Shown here: piece after piece, positions 1-10,131 of the stretch
How positions within the stretch are numbered: position 1 is the stretch's first letter
How the letters are laid out: each line of letters begins with the position of its first letter
Origin: Hirundichthys speculiger
Lineage: Eukaryota > Chordata > Actinopteri > Beloniformes > Exocoetidae
Direction: 5' to 3'
NCBI GenBank assembly: GCA_018398805.1
Contig: JAGFBZ010000855.1
Coordinates: 62,001 to 126,000 of the forward strand
Length of the DNA stretch: 64,000 bases
Made by a program: the position numbers and the translations under genes
The notes under the pieces: model-generated
What the model saw: only the letters and a program-made list of their open reading frames with translations
What the model was told of the DNA's origin: nothing
The model's database searches: none

Positions 1-645
1 TCCTGAAGCTTCATGAAGCTTCCTGAAGCCTCTGAAGCCTCCTGAAGCTTCATGAAGCTTCCTGAAGCCTCATGAAGCCCTGAAGCCTCCTGAAGTTTCC
101 TGAAGCTTCCTGAAGCCTCCTGAATTATCTGAAGCCTCCAAAACCTCCTGAAGCTTCCTGAAGCATACTGAAGCTTCCTGAAGCCTCTGAAACTTACTGA
201 AAGCTTCCTAAAGCCTCTCAAGCCTCCTAAAGCTTCCTGAAGCCTCTGAAGCCTCTGAAACTTCCTGAAGCTTCCTGAAGCCTCTGAAGCCTCCTGAAGC
301 TTCCTGAAGCCTCCTTAAGCTCCCTGAAGCCTCATGAAGCCCTGAACCCTCCTGAAGTTTCCTGAAGCATCCTGAAGCTTCCTGAAGCTTCCTGAAGCCT
401 CTGAAGCCTCCTGAATTATCTGAAGCCTCCAAAACCTCCTGAAGCTTCCTGAAGCCTCCTGAAATCTACTGAAGCTTCCTGAAGCCTGCTGAAATCTCCT
501 GAAGCTTCCTGAAGCCTCTGAAACCTCCTGAAGCCTCTAAAGCCTCTGAAACCTCCTGAAGCCTCTTGAAGCTTCCAGAAGCCTCTGAAGCTTCTAAAGC
601 CTCCTGAAGCTTCATGAAGCCTCTGAAGCCCCTGAAATCTCATCC
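1..645. repeat. Degenerate short-period minisatellite at left edge
   Basis: Direct tandem repetition of a roughly 10-11 bp motif of the form TCCTGAAGCC or TCCTGAAGCTT, with many substitutions and one-base length changes. The array runs off the left edge of the window, so its full length is unknown. Reverse-strand reading gives repetitive SGGFRGFRKLQEA-like peptides in more than one frame, which is expected of a repeat without stops and is not evidence for a protein. Some longer blocks recur (for example the segment around 120-160 and again around 410-450), indicating higher-order duplication. Confidence 0.9.
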
Positions 646-3600
646 TGTACTACTTTCTCTTTGCTCCTGTTCTTAGTACAACTCTTATAAAGCCTTCAAA
701 ACGTCCACAAGAGTCTATTGAATTAAATCTCTGGCCAACCTGTACACCACTGACCCCTCTACCTTTTGACACCTGATAAGTGGCGCGTAATTGATGTGAG
801 GACAGTGTTTCAGTTGCTGTTCAGTCATCCAGCTAACACCTTGTTTGGAGAATACTGCCACCATCATACTCAGATCACTCAGACACGACCTAATTAGACA
901 TACAACATCACTCAAAAGACGTTTTGTAATTTTGAGAACAACAGAAAAAGAATATTTAAAAAAAAATAAATAAATCAACATTTTCTTTAATTTTTAACAG
1001 TGGGAAAATCATTCAGCTTTTCAGAGTGAAGACAATAGGAGACCAAGGAGATCTTGGAAAACCCCTCTTTAATTAGTCACGCAGTATTTAAAACCAGTCT
1101 GGCCGATAACTTGTCATCTCCTGAGATATTAATTTATTGAGCCAACAACTCTGTTAGTCCCAGTTTTTAACGGCTAATGCCAGAGAATCATTGGCAACTC
1201 ATAGAACGACATTTTCAGGAAAAGCCCTGCCACAGTGCCAGGGGGAGACAACAACATCTACTTGTGTAAATCCCCTCAAAGCCTCAGCATTATCTCCACA
1301 GTACAGCTTTGGGCTTCTATATTATGAAATTCTCTTTTAAAAAATTCAGGCCTGGATACCATGATAGTCTGCCTCTCAGACATACACCAGACTGTAACAG
1401 GACCTGGGTATCACACAAAAACGTACTGTTGGTTGCTGTGAAATCGTGAACCTCTTTTATAACCCCAGTCATTATATATTTTTTTAAACTTAAATTTAAT
1501 ATTAAAAGAATATATGCATGTTAGATTACATGCTAATATTGTGTCAACATTGTTGTGGTCTTGATTTAGTTTTGAACTTTTTTTGTGTTTCTTGAGGTTG
1601 TCTTGGTTCTCCCAGTTTTCTTGCATTCCTTGTGCCATGTTCTGTTCCTGTTCATTGAAGTACTTTTGTTTGCTCTACCTGTCTCCTTTGTTTCCTGAAT
1701 TTGGGTAGTATGCACTGACCAGAAATAACTCTCCTTTAGGATGTCAAGGAATGACCTCCTACGATGCCTCAACCCAGTGGAGCACTTTGTTTATTAAATG
1801 ATTTTTGTTTGATCATGCCTGTCACCTTTATTTCTTGCACTTGGATCCACCACTTTCACTGCATGACAAGCATCGTTGTAATCTTACAGATGTCAGTTGT
1901 TCACCAGTTTGCCTCATAATTGCTATAATCCTTTTTTATTGAGAAATGGTACTTTTGCTCCTCCAGAGCATTTTTCCAGCATCTTGCAGCATCCTGCTGC
2001 TGTGAGGCAACAGTGCTGAAGCACTAAGCCACCGTGCTGCCGCATATGATATATAATAACAATCTTTTTTTCACCATGTCATCATTTATTTAACAAAATT
2101 AAGCCAAGAAGAAAAAAGAGAATCACAGGGGCAATCCTAAGTAGCTCAGTGAGTCCAATAGCTTGTAGATCTACCTTTACCAGGGATAAAGCTTGAAGTT
2201 TTCATTTCCTGTGCAACTCCACAAGGCTATTCCTCACTTAAGATCATGCAAAACCGGGATTTGGATACTTTGATGTATGTTCTTATTCTTACTTGCAAAG
2301 TACAGGGCTGCCACGATTCAAGAAATGTTCATAATGAGATTATGGATCCAGGAGGGTGGAATTGTCACATCAGGAGCCCCACCCATGCAGAATCATTTTT
2401 GCAACTTAAAAACAAAACAAAAGAATGTAAATAAAAAGCAAAACTCCTGCTATGTTTGACATCCTGAAATTCAATAATAACTATGCAATATGTAAGGAAC
2501 ACTGAAGTAATGTCATCATCACAATGAATTCTTAGTCACAACTAGTGCTATTTTTGTTCACAGTGCCACAGCTGTTATACATACAAAATGTAACAGATCA
2601 ATTGTACAGTATTCATGATGCATTGTGGGATAGATTGACTGCGTTATATAGGGTATAACAATTCTCACTACATATATGGGTGGCCCTGCAGAATGGCAAC
2701 TGCTCTATGAAGTGCACTATTTGTGGGATGAGGGTGATTTCAGACATAGCCCTCACGTATTCACTAGTCCTGTTGATATATAAAATGGTCTTTGAAGCCT
2801 TAATGGCAGCAGAAGGAGGTTCTCATTTGAAGCTCTGTGGCTAAAGGTCTGCTGCTATCTTGACTTTCATTATTGAGGACAGGGTCCCATCACACCAATC
2901 TGTTGTGTGTCTGTGTGTGCGCATGTATATGTGTGTGTGTGTTGTCTTGTCCAGCTCCACCAGTACAATAAAGGTTTCTGCATTTCCATTTAACACAGGC
3001 AGAACAAGCAGAAGCCTGGCAACTTGGAGGGTCCACTAAAGTCACTGTGGATGTGACACGTCATTCAGTACACAGAATTGTTATACAAAATTGTACCTTG
3101 TCATTCATTGATCAAATGTGTCCCTGAAACTTCTTTGCAGTTGACCATAACTCTTCTCCACATGAACCACCACCTATTTTATTCTGAGTTCTGGGACTCT
3201 GGAACAAGTAAAGACCAATCATATGATCAATCATATGACCAAAAAGAGATCAATACCTTCAGAGATTCTATCAGTCCAACTGGCTTGTCCAGGGTTAGAC
3301 TTGAAATTTAGAGATAAGAATAAGTACACACTGCAGCCAAAGACCAAATCTCAGGATGCAGCAACTCCACGGTACAGAGACCTGACTGCGCTGATATTAA
3401 GTGACAGGCATTTTCAGATCACGCACGGTATTCTGGCAACTTCACAAGAGTACCGTTCCCTCTTTGCAAAAACATAAACAAGTTTTACATTCTTATGTAA
3501 TTATTAGGTTACCTTACGTAGGAAGATTTCCACACTTCATTGCTTTTCGTACGGACAGCGTGTGTAATTTATACTGATGGGATTCTTAGCATGAGATATC

Positions 3601-3906
3601 AGTAGAACAACGCAAGACTGCGTGAACAAGTTCAACTGTGTGACTCCCAGGGGGAAGGAAAGCCTAAAACTTGGCAGCCGCTGCCCCTCTTTTCTCTTTC
3701 GCTGTTTTGCATTGTATTGGCTTAGCTTATTACCTTGCTAATGGACATAGCTATCAGTTGAAGTTTTGAAATAATTTAAGAAATCTTTTTGATTATACAA
3801 ATTCATTTTAAATGCTCAGAATGTGAATTTAAAGAAATAAGACAAATAGTTTAAAAATAACTTAATTTTCTCTTAAGTTTTATTTTAGAATAAAAGTGTT
3901 AGGTTA
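646..3906. other. No gene recognised
   Basis: AT-rich sequence with only short unrelated ORFs. Small TG-rich tracts occur near 2910-2942. I see no splice-consistent coding segment and no RNA gene. Confidence 0.6.
1965..2045. repeat. Fragment of a dispersed fish repeat
   Basis: Contains the phrase CTGTGAGGCAACAGTGCT followed by an ACTAAGCCACCGTGCTGCC-like ending. This matches the terminal part of the same dispersed repeat seen more completely at 29555-29895. It is short and diverged. Confidence 0.5.
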
Positions 3907-4194
3907 ATGGTGGCAGAAAACATGTTTCTCCATTTCGGCACTGTGAGCATTTATAATGACACAAGTGTGTATCATGTGGATGAAACTGGGACAGAGGTTG
4001 ATGAGGATGTTTTTAGTGATGCTCAAGCAGAGAAGTCAGATCATCTGGACTTTACTGATTCCAGCTTTGTGGAGTGTAACAGAAATATACAGAATAAAAA
4101 TAGTTGTTTTTTTTCCTCCCTTTTAAACTTCTGTAACATCACAAACAGTCATTCTGTTTTGTCTCACTATGGGCCTGATTTACTAAGATCCTAA
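3907..4194 (+). CDS. Unidentified short ORF, possibly a partial exon
   Basis: The ORF begins with ATG and its first ~57 residues look coding: a varied, non-repetitive composition with the acidic stretch DETGTEVDEDVFSD. The last ~35 residues (after about 4095) look like non-coding sequence translated by chance, and the end of the ORF crosses into the Harbinger terminal repeat starting at 4171. The acidic strand motif resembles small ubiquitin-like folds only superficially. I do not recognise the family. It could be a decayed retrocopy or a first exon whose donor is not obvious. Confidence 0.3.
   Translation: MVAENMFLHFGTVSIYNDTSVYHVDETGTEVDEDVFSDAQAEKSDHLDFTDSSFVECNRNIQNKNSCFFSSLLNFCNITNSHSVLSHYGPDLLRS
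4171..4186 (+). repeat. Harbinger left terminal inverted repeat core
   Basis: Sixteen bases that match perfectly the inverted right end at 24570-24585. Preceded by TAT. Confidence 0.85.
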
Positions 4195-4347
4195 ATAAAG
4201 AGTACTAAATTGCGTGTGCACTGAAAAAGTTTGCACGTGCTGTTGTTGTGTGTATTGCGGGTGATCAACTAAGAATGCTCGCGCAAATGATAACAGGTGC
4301 AAACCGCAGTATTTAAATGAGGTGTTGCGTGTCTTACGGTTTGCACC

Positions 4348-4757
4348 ATGGAGAGTCTGGATGGAAAGCAGGATAGACGCAAGCGCAAAATGAAATTTGA
4401 CGAGTTGGAGTTAGAGATATTAGCGGAAGAGGCAAATAAACACATTCATGAACTAAAGCAAAGAAATTTAAACATTACCAAAAGAAACGCAATATGGGAG
4501 AAAATCTGCGATAGAATAAATGCAGTTGGTAAGACAAAAAGAACGGCAGATGAGGTTAAAAGAAGGTGGCAAGATATAAGGCGAAGAACTTAAGAAAAAG
4601 TGGCCTTTAATAAAAACTTCGGCAAACAAGACAGGTGGAGGGCCTGCGGAAGAGATGCCTCTAACCAGCATTGAGCAGCAGGTGCAGCTCACCTTCTGCG
4701 AGGAGCAGATAACCGGGATACTGGGGTATGACACGCTAGAGCCAACTGCAGAACAAG
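4348..4757 (+). pseudogene. Harbinger Myb/SANT-like DNA-binding protein, frameshifted
   Basis: The open segment 4348-4593 begins MESLDGKQDRRKRK and continues into a Myb/SANT-like helix bundle: hydrophobic FDELELEILAEEANKHI, then KRNAIWEKICDRI and the third-helix motif RTADEVKRRWQDI. This is the accessory DNA-binding protein that PIF/Harbinger elements encode beside the transposase. Reading continues in another frame from about 4610 (AFNKTSANKTGGGP, MPLTSIEQQVQLTFCEEQ) to a possible GT donor at 4758, so at least one frameshift (an A-run near 4610 is a candidate) has broken it. It lies just inside the left terminal repeat, the usual position. Confidence 0.75.
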
Positions 4758-4873
4758 GTAGGCGCACAATAAGAAACACTTTTTTCTCCATGAAAACACG
4801 TGATTTATTTATTATCACAAATAAAAAAATGAATGTGCCTCCTGTGGCAACCTTTTGCTGAATAATACTCGAT

Positions 4874-4982
4874 TTAACATTCAAATAAAATATTTCTCCT
4901 TTTGCATGTGCTTGTGACCGGCTCCAAATCAGCCCTTAACTCATTCAACAGCTCCAAGATGGAATCGCTAGATAGTTGATAT
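4874..4982 (-). pseudogene. Harbinger transposase, C-terminal remnant
   Basis: On the minus strand a stop-free stretch enters from the hAT insertion point at 4982/4983 and reads DSILELLNELRADLEPV followed by a basic CKRRN segment and a stop at 4874-4876. Its strand and its position opposite the Myb-like gene fit the tail of the transposase. The beginning of that protein is found at 23923-23949, on the far side of the nested insertions. Too short to prove by itself. Confidence 0.5.
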
Positions 4983-5138
4983 CAGGCATGGACTGGCCAT
5001 CGGGCGTACCGGGCAATGCCCGGTGGGCCGACGCACATCTGTGGGCCGGCCCAGGTCTGTCATTAAAAAAAAAAAAGTATATAGTTTTTATTGACCGTGA
5101 CGGTAACGGACAGGTAGTCAGCTCATAAAATTCTCCGA

Positions 5139-5140
<2 letters not shown>

Positions 5141-5169
<29 letters not shown>

Positions 5170-5170
5170 G
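5141..5170 (+). repeat. Uninterrupted 30-base G run
   Basis: Thirty consecutive G within the outer hAT 5' region. The homologous site in the inner copy (10375-10386) has only 12. Potential G-quadruplex former, and a place where assembly length may be wrong. Confidence 0.95.
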
Positions 5171-5363
5171 CGACAACGACGCACACTCAACAAACTCAAG
5201 AAAGAGACACTGACAGCTAATCAGACAAGCGCTACAGTGCTGCGCTGATGTGAACGCAGTATGAACGTTATTTTCTGCTGAAGGGAGGGGGTGGAGGCGG
5301 GACGGGGCCTTGCGAAGACACGAAGTGGCCCATTGGTTGATTTTCTTGACAGACATTGGGCTA

Positions 5364-5416
5364 TGTTGTAATATGTAAAACATGTAAACATGTAAAACTC
5401 ACCCAATAATACTTCA
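5364..5416 (+). repeat. 5' LTR with internal deletion
   Basis: Begins TGTTGTAATATG and ends AACTCACCCAATAATACTTCA, matching both ends of the 179-bp right LTR. The intervening ~126 bp is missing, which would remove most promoter sequence. Confidence 0.85.
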
Positions 5417-5434
5417 TGGTGGCAGCGGTAAAGA
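5417..5434 (+). other. Candidate tRNA primer-binding site
   Basis: The sequence immediately after the 5' LTR begins TGGTGGCAGCGG. TGG complements a tRNA CCA tail, as in most Ty3/Gypsy primer-binding sites. The priming tRNA was not identified. Confidence 0.55.
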
Positions 5435-5562
5435 AAGACCCACGAACACCGAAAAGGCATCTCTCCTTGCCCGGCGTGCATCAAAGCAAGTATTGTCCGA
5501 GGATAATTGCGATACTGCCGGAAAGAGCGACCGAGCTAAGTGAGTAGCCGAGCTAGCCCAAC

Positions 5563-8500
5563 ATGGCGTTGCACCTGCCTGTGATGAACTGGTCCGACCC
5601 GGATCTGAGCGAGGCGATCTCATTGTTCAAACAGAAAATGTGTCTGTATTTAGAAGATGAGGAAATAACAGATGAAGCTAAACAAGCTAGGAAAATATGT
5701 CGTGGCATCGGTGATGATGGACTAAAGAGGCTAAATGCTAGCGGCTTAACAGAGGAGGAAAAAAAAGTACCGGCGAATCTGTGGAAGTTTTTCGAAGGAC
5801 AGTTAAAACTGGACGTTAACTTCAGGATCCACAGACTCCACCTTATGCAGTACAGACAAAAAACAGATGAAAGTATTGATGATTTTGTGACCAGAGCAAG
5901 AACCCTTGCACTAAAATGCCAGTTTACAGACCAAGAGCTAAACGAACGCCTGATTGAGCTGATTATAGCCAGTACACCACATGAATCTTTCAGAAATGAG
6001 CTATACAGTAAACCACAAGGTTACTCTCTTGCTGAAGTGTTAACAGAGGGACGAAAGCATGAAGCTTTGACTGCAGGAAATCTCCAACTTCACCAACTCG
6101 AGGTAACCAAAGCTGGAAGATGTGAGAGAGTGGATGCCATTAACAGAGGCAGAGGACAAGTTTGTCAAAAATGTGGTACAGACCATAAACTACGCCAATG
6201 CCCTGCATTTAATGATGAATGTCACATATGTGGTCTTAAAGGACACTGGGCAAAATGCTGCAGAAAGGGGAGACAACAACCAAAACAGAAACACCCCAGC
6301 CAGCACCAGAGAAGCAAGTCTCAACAGTTAAAGAGCAAATATTACAAAAACAGCCTCCAACATCAGTCACACAAAAATGAATACAAAAAAACAAGCAAAC
6401 CCAATATTGATGCCATAAAAAACAGTGAATCCAGTGAAGAAGACATATACCAGAGACAGTTCTATTCAGTTACAGTAAGTGAGAAATGTATGCACAGTAT
6501 TGAGACCAAATCACCAAGAGAGAAGGCATACACAGTACTAAATGTAAAACCACCTGACCTAGCTGGCCATGGACACACACTTCGTCTAAAGATTGATACA
6601 GGTGCATCAGGAAACACCCTCCCACTGCGTACATACAAACAGATGTACGGTAGAGGTCGCCAAGCCATGAACAGATTACAGAAGAGCCATGCAAAATTGT
6701 CTGCTTACAGTGGTCACCAGATTCGTTGCTATGGAAAAATGGACATTCCATGTCAGTGGAAGGACTCAAAATGGGTCAATGCCAAGTTTTATGTTGTGGA
6801 TGTACCAGGACCAGCAATAGTTGGACTACCCACAAGTGAGGCACTCAAACTTGTCACTGTGAACGTGGACTCAATAACTGTTAATGCCAACACAGCTGAC
6901 AACAAAGAGACTGAGAAACAGTTCATAGCAAAAACAAAGAACACCGACCCACCAAAACGCATAGCTAAAGTAGAGGATCTGAAAAGAGCATATCCAGACC
7001 AGTTTGACAAAATTGGAAATTTTAGTGGAACTGCAAAACTTCTGCTAAAAGAGGATGCTGAACCATTTCAGGACCCACCACGAAAGTGCAGCATTCACAT
7101 TAAAGACAAGCTCAAAAAAGAACTGGATAGTCTTGTAGACCAAGATGTGCTACAAAAAGTAGATGAGCACACAGATTGGTGCTCCAGTCTAGCATACAGC
7201 ACTAAAAAAGATGGTACTTTACGGATATGTCTTGACCCCCAGAAACTGAACAACAGTTTAAAGAGATGCCCACACAAAATTCCAACGGTGGAGGAACTCA
7301 ACCCAAAGTTTGCAAATGCAAAGATATTTAGCAAACTTGATGCAAAAGCAGGATATTGGTCAGTACATCTGGACCAAGACTCACAACTTTTGACCACATT
7401 CCGCACTCCATTCGACAGATACTGCTGGAAACGCTTGCCATTTGGATTAAGTGTGTCCCAAGATATCTTTCAGGCCAAGATGGACCAAATCCTGGAAGGA
7501 TTACAAGGTGTGGTCAGCATAGCCGATGACATCGCTGTATGTGGGGAGAATGAGGAAGACCATGACAGAAACCTAACCAACCTGATGGAACGTGCAGCGA
7601 AGGCAGGTTTGGTGTTCAACAGCGACAAATGCACCATAAAACAAAACCAGATCTCCTTCTTTGGCAATCAATACACTGTCAATGGCATCAGACCCGACCC
7701 AGCAAAAATCAGGGACATTCAGAAAATGCCAACTCCTCAAAACAAAGACGAGCTACACAGATTTATTGGGATGCTGACGTACCTGTCACCATACATACCA
7801 AAGTTTGCCGACAAAGCTCACACCTTAAGAGGTCTACTGAAGAACGATGTACCGTGGACCTGGGACTCCAGCCACCAGAAATGTTTTGATGATTTAAAAG
7901 CAATGGTCACTGAAGATGCATGCTTGAAATACTACGATCCTAGCATAACTCTAACTCTTGAAGTAGACGCATCACAGAAAGGCTTAGGTGTAGCCCTTGT
8001 GCAGAACAACCAACCCATAGCTTTTGGCTTAAAAACACTTACAGACACACAGTCTAGATACAGCAACATAGAGCGAGAAATGCTGGCCATTGTCTATGGC
8101 ATACAGCGTTATCACACATATCTATATGGAAAGTCATTCATTGTGATCACAGATCACAAGCCACTAGTCACCATATGTGGAAAACCACTGCATGCTGCTC
8201 CACCTAGGTTACAGCGCATGCTAGTACAGATACAAGGGTACAACTTTGAGGTTATGTACAGGCCTGGGCCACAGATGGTCCTTGCCGACACTCTAAGCAG
8301 ATTACCTAATCCTGAAAACAGCTACGAAATAGAGCTGGATGAGCGTATTGATGGAGTTGTCCTCGAAACAGAAGACCCTGAAATGCACACGGTAGCACTG
8401 ATAAACTTCTCACCCGAGAAACAGAACACCCTCCGTATGGAAACGACGAAGGATCTCAAACTCAGTGCATTGAAGGAGGTGATCCATCAAGGATGGCCAG

Positions 8501-8775
8501 ATAAAATGAGTGAGCTGCCGAAAAATATGCGTGCTTTCTGGTCTTTCAGCGATGAGCTCGCAATCGAAGCAGGAGTAATTTTCAAAGGCAGGCAAGTACT
8601 CATTCCTGACTCAATGACTAACAGCATGTTAGAGCAGCTCCATGCAAGCCATCAAGGGATTGAGAAAACACGCCGACTTGCAAGAGAAAGTGTGTATTGG
8701 ATAAACATATACGAGGACATTGAGAAGATGTGCAGATCCTGCTGTGTGTACAGAATACCAGGACGCAAACCCTAA
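5563..8775 (+). CDS. Gypsy gag-pol polyprotein (gag, PR, RT, RNase H, start of IN)
   Basis: A 1070-residue ORF. Residues 1-190 are a gag-like helical region. Two zinc-knuckle-type clusters follow (cysteines from about residue 201 and from 220, the second CHICGLKGHWAKC). An aspartic protease active site DTGA sits at 345-348. The reverse transcriptase includes KLDAKAGYW (D593) and a catalytic pair D655-D656 in SIADDIAVCG, where the usual aromatic residue two before the Asp pair is Ile. RNase H follows with LEVDASQKG (D802), NIEREMLAI and TDHKP. The ORF ends inside the zinc-binding N-terminal region of integrase (HASHQGIEKTRR, then CRSCC), where the frame is lost and a stop follows. Gag and pol lie in one continuous frame with no recoding site. 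The ATG at 5563 is the first good start after the 5' LTR. Confidence 0.9.
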   Translation: MALHLPVMNWSDPDLSEAISLFKQKMCLYLEDEEITDEAKQARKICRGIGDDGLKRLNASGLTEEEKKVPANLWKFFEGQLKLDVNFRIHRLHLMQYRQKTDESIDDFVTRARTLALKCQFTDQELNERLIELIIASTPHESFRNELYSKPQGYSLAEVLTEGRKHEALTAGNLQLHQLEVTKAGRCERVDAINRGRGQVCQKCGTDHKLRQCPAFNDECHICGLKGHWAKCCRKGRQQPKQKHPSQHQRSKSQQLKSKYYKNSLQHQSHKNEYKKTSKPNIDAIKNSESSEEDIYQRQFYSVTVSEKCMHSIETKSPREKAYTVLNVKPPDLAGHGHTLRLKIDTGASGNTLPLRTYKQMYGRGRQAMNRLQKSHAKLSAYSGHQIRCYGKMDIPCQWKDSKWVNAKFYVVDVPGPAIVGLPTSEALKLVTVNVDSITVNANTADNKETEKQFIAKTKNTDPPKRIAKVEDLKRAYPDQFDKIGNFSGTAKLLLKEDAEPFQDPPRKCSIHIKDKLKKELDSLVDQDVLQKVDEHTDWCSSLAYSTKKDGTLRICLDPQKLNNSLKRCPHKIPTVEELNPKFANAKIFSKLDAKAGYWSVHLDQDSQLLTTFRTPFDRYCWKRLPFGLSVSQDIFQAKMDQILEGLQGVVSIADDIAVCGENEEDHDRNLTNLMERAAKAGLVFNSDKCTIKQNQISFFGNQYTVNGIRPDPAKIRDIQKMPTPQNKDELHRFIGMLTYLSPYIPKFADKAHTLRGLLKNDVPWTWDSSHQKCFDDLKAMVTEDACLKYYDPSITLTLEVDASQKGLGVALVQNNQPIAFGLKTLTDTQSRYSNIEREMLAIVYGIQRYHTYLYGKSFIVITDHKPLVTICGKPLHAAPPRLQRMLVQIQGYNFEVMYRPGPQMVLADTLSRLPNPENSYEIELDERIDGVVLETEDPEMHTVALINFSPEKQNTLRMETTKDLKLSALKEVIHQGWPDKMSELPKNMRAFWSFSDELAIEAGVIFKGRQVLIPDSMTNSMLEQLHASHQGIEKTRRLARESVYWINIYEDIEKMCRSCCVYRIPGRKP

Positions 8776-9721
8776 AGAACCCCTTCATCCACACAAGGTA
8801 CCGACCAAACCATGGCAAGCACTAGCCTCAGATCTGTTTGAAGTGAATGGTCGTCAGTACCTGTTGACTGTGGACAGATATTCCAAATTTCCTGTGGTGG
8901 ATGAAATACCCACAACATCTAGTCATGCAATAGCAGATAAGATGCAAATGTACATGTCATTGTTTGGACGTCCGGATGAAATATTAACAGACAATGGACC
9001 ACAGTATACAGGAGAAGCTTTCAAACGGTTCATAACAAACTGGGGAATCCGACATGTCACCAGTTCACCCCATTTCCCAAAAAGCAATGGATTTATTGAA
9101 AGACATGTTCGACACATTAAATCAGCTGTTAAGAAAACTCTAAAGCATGGTGGAAACCTACAGATGACACTACTACAGATTAGAGCGACACCAATCGACA
9201 GCAAACTACCATCACCTGCAGAACTCATGTTTGGCAGACCTGTCACCACCCTGCTGCCAAGCCGAGCGGACCCTGGCAAAGAGGAACACAGACGTCACCT
9301 GGAACAACGAACGACAAACATGAAGGAACATCATGACAAAAGAGAACTACCACCCCTCCACCCTGGACAACATGTGACTGTGTTAAACAAGGAAAAGAGA
9401 ACATGGTACCCAGCAACCGTCGTGGAAAAGAGCAGTGAGCCAAGGAGCTACGTCGTACAAACACCAAACGGAAACCGATTCAGGCGCAGCAGGGGCCATC
9501 TGCGCGAACTGTTCAAACCAAACATGCTGGTCAACACAAGAGAGATTAACTTTGAAGAACAACAACAACCAGAGACTCACAAAGATCAAAACGACTATGC
9601 TGAGAAAGACACTTCATAAGAGTCACACCAGGACGACAACACACATAATACATTGCCACAAGTCCGTACCAGATATGGCAGGGTTGTAAACAAACCTGTC
9701 CAATACAAAGACTTTGTCTGA
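8720..9721 (+). pseudogene. Gypsy integrase portion, out of frame with gag-pol, with internal stop
   Basis: Coding similarity continues from gag-pol in a different frame from about 8750. The integrase core has the three catalytic acidic residues D38 (ALASDLFEV), D91 (ILTDNGPQYTG) and E127 (KSNGFIERH), spaced D-X52-D-X35-E, counted from the codon at 8720. A basic C-terminal region with HPGQHVTVL and TWYPATVV follows. The annotated frame stops at 9617-9619, but the same frame continues with plausible C-terminal sequence (VRTRYGRVVNKPV) to a stop at 9719-9721, so the first stop looks like a nonsense mutation. No chromodomain is visible. Confidence 0.85.
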
Positions 9722-9952
9722 GAACAAAACAAAGAATTACAATGCAGTGTTATGATTTACTGTTCACTTTATTTTCCATGTTAACAGCTAAGAAAAAAAA
9801 GTCACTTGGTGAATGTTGATTTGCATGTTGACACAAAATCTTTAATATAACTGATGTGACTGACGCCTGAAATGTGATAGTTCAGAACAGAAAATGTAGG
9901 CTCCGTTGTGATATATTCAAGTTTATGAAGTTTTCTTGCTTGATAGAGGGGA
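9722..9952 (+). other. Gypsy 3' untranslated region with polypurine tract
   Basis: AT-rich non-coding sequence between pol and the 3' LTR. It ends in TGATAGAGGGGA (9941-9952), a polypurine tract abutting the LTR as needed for plus-strand priming. Confidence 0.75.
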
Positions 9953-10131
9953 TGTTGTAATATGCCATATATGCAATTATATAGTGCCCTGCGCGGAGTG
10001 ATATTACCGCCAGCCCCATCACTGCTGCTGTTACCATGGTTGTATGTCAGTTGCCGGAAGTTAACGGATAAAGAACGTTTACTCTACCTCTCTGTATGTC
10101 GTTATTATAAAACTCACTCAATAATGCTTCA
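9953..10131 (+). repeat. 3' LTR of the Gypsy element (179 bp)
   Basis: Starts TGTTGTAATATGCC and ends AATAATGCTTCA, followed by the GGCTA target duplication. Unusually short for an LTR, but complete by its ends. Confidence 0.88.

Larger units (their letters stand above)
5364..10131 (+). mobile_element. Ty3/Gypsy LTR retrotransposon
   Basis: A 4768-bp element bounded by TG...CA ends and flanked on both sides by the 5-bp target duplication GGCTA (5359-5363 and 10132-10136). It contains gag, protease, reverse transcriptase, RNase H and integrase in the Ty3/Gypsy order (integrase last) and no envelope-like ORF. The two LTRs are unequal: 53 bp at the left and 179 bp at the right, the left lacking about 126 bp of internal sequence. 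Two coding lesions (a frame change near 8750 and a stop at 9617) show it is not fully functional. The unoccupied target exists in the related hAT copy at 10578-10582. Confidence 0.93.

Noticed and set aside
1411..1772. Two minus-strand ORFs with Lys/Asn/Thr-rich sequence
   Set aside because: They could be decayed retroelement sequence, but no motif can be named and frames are broken.
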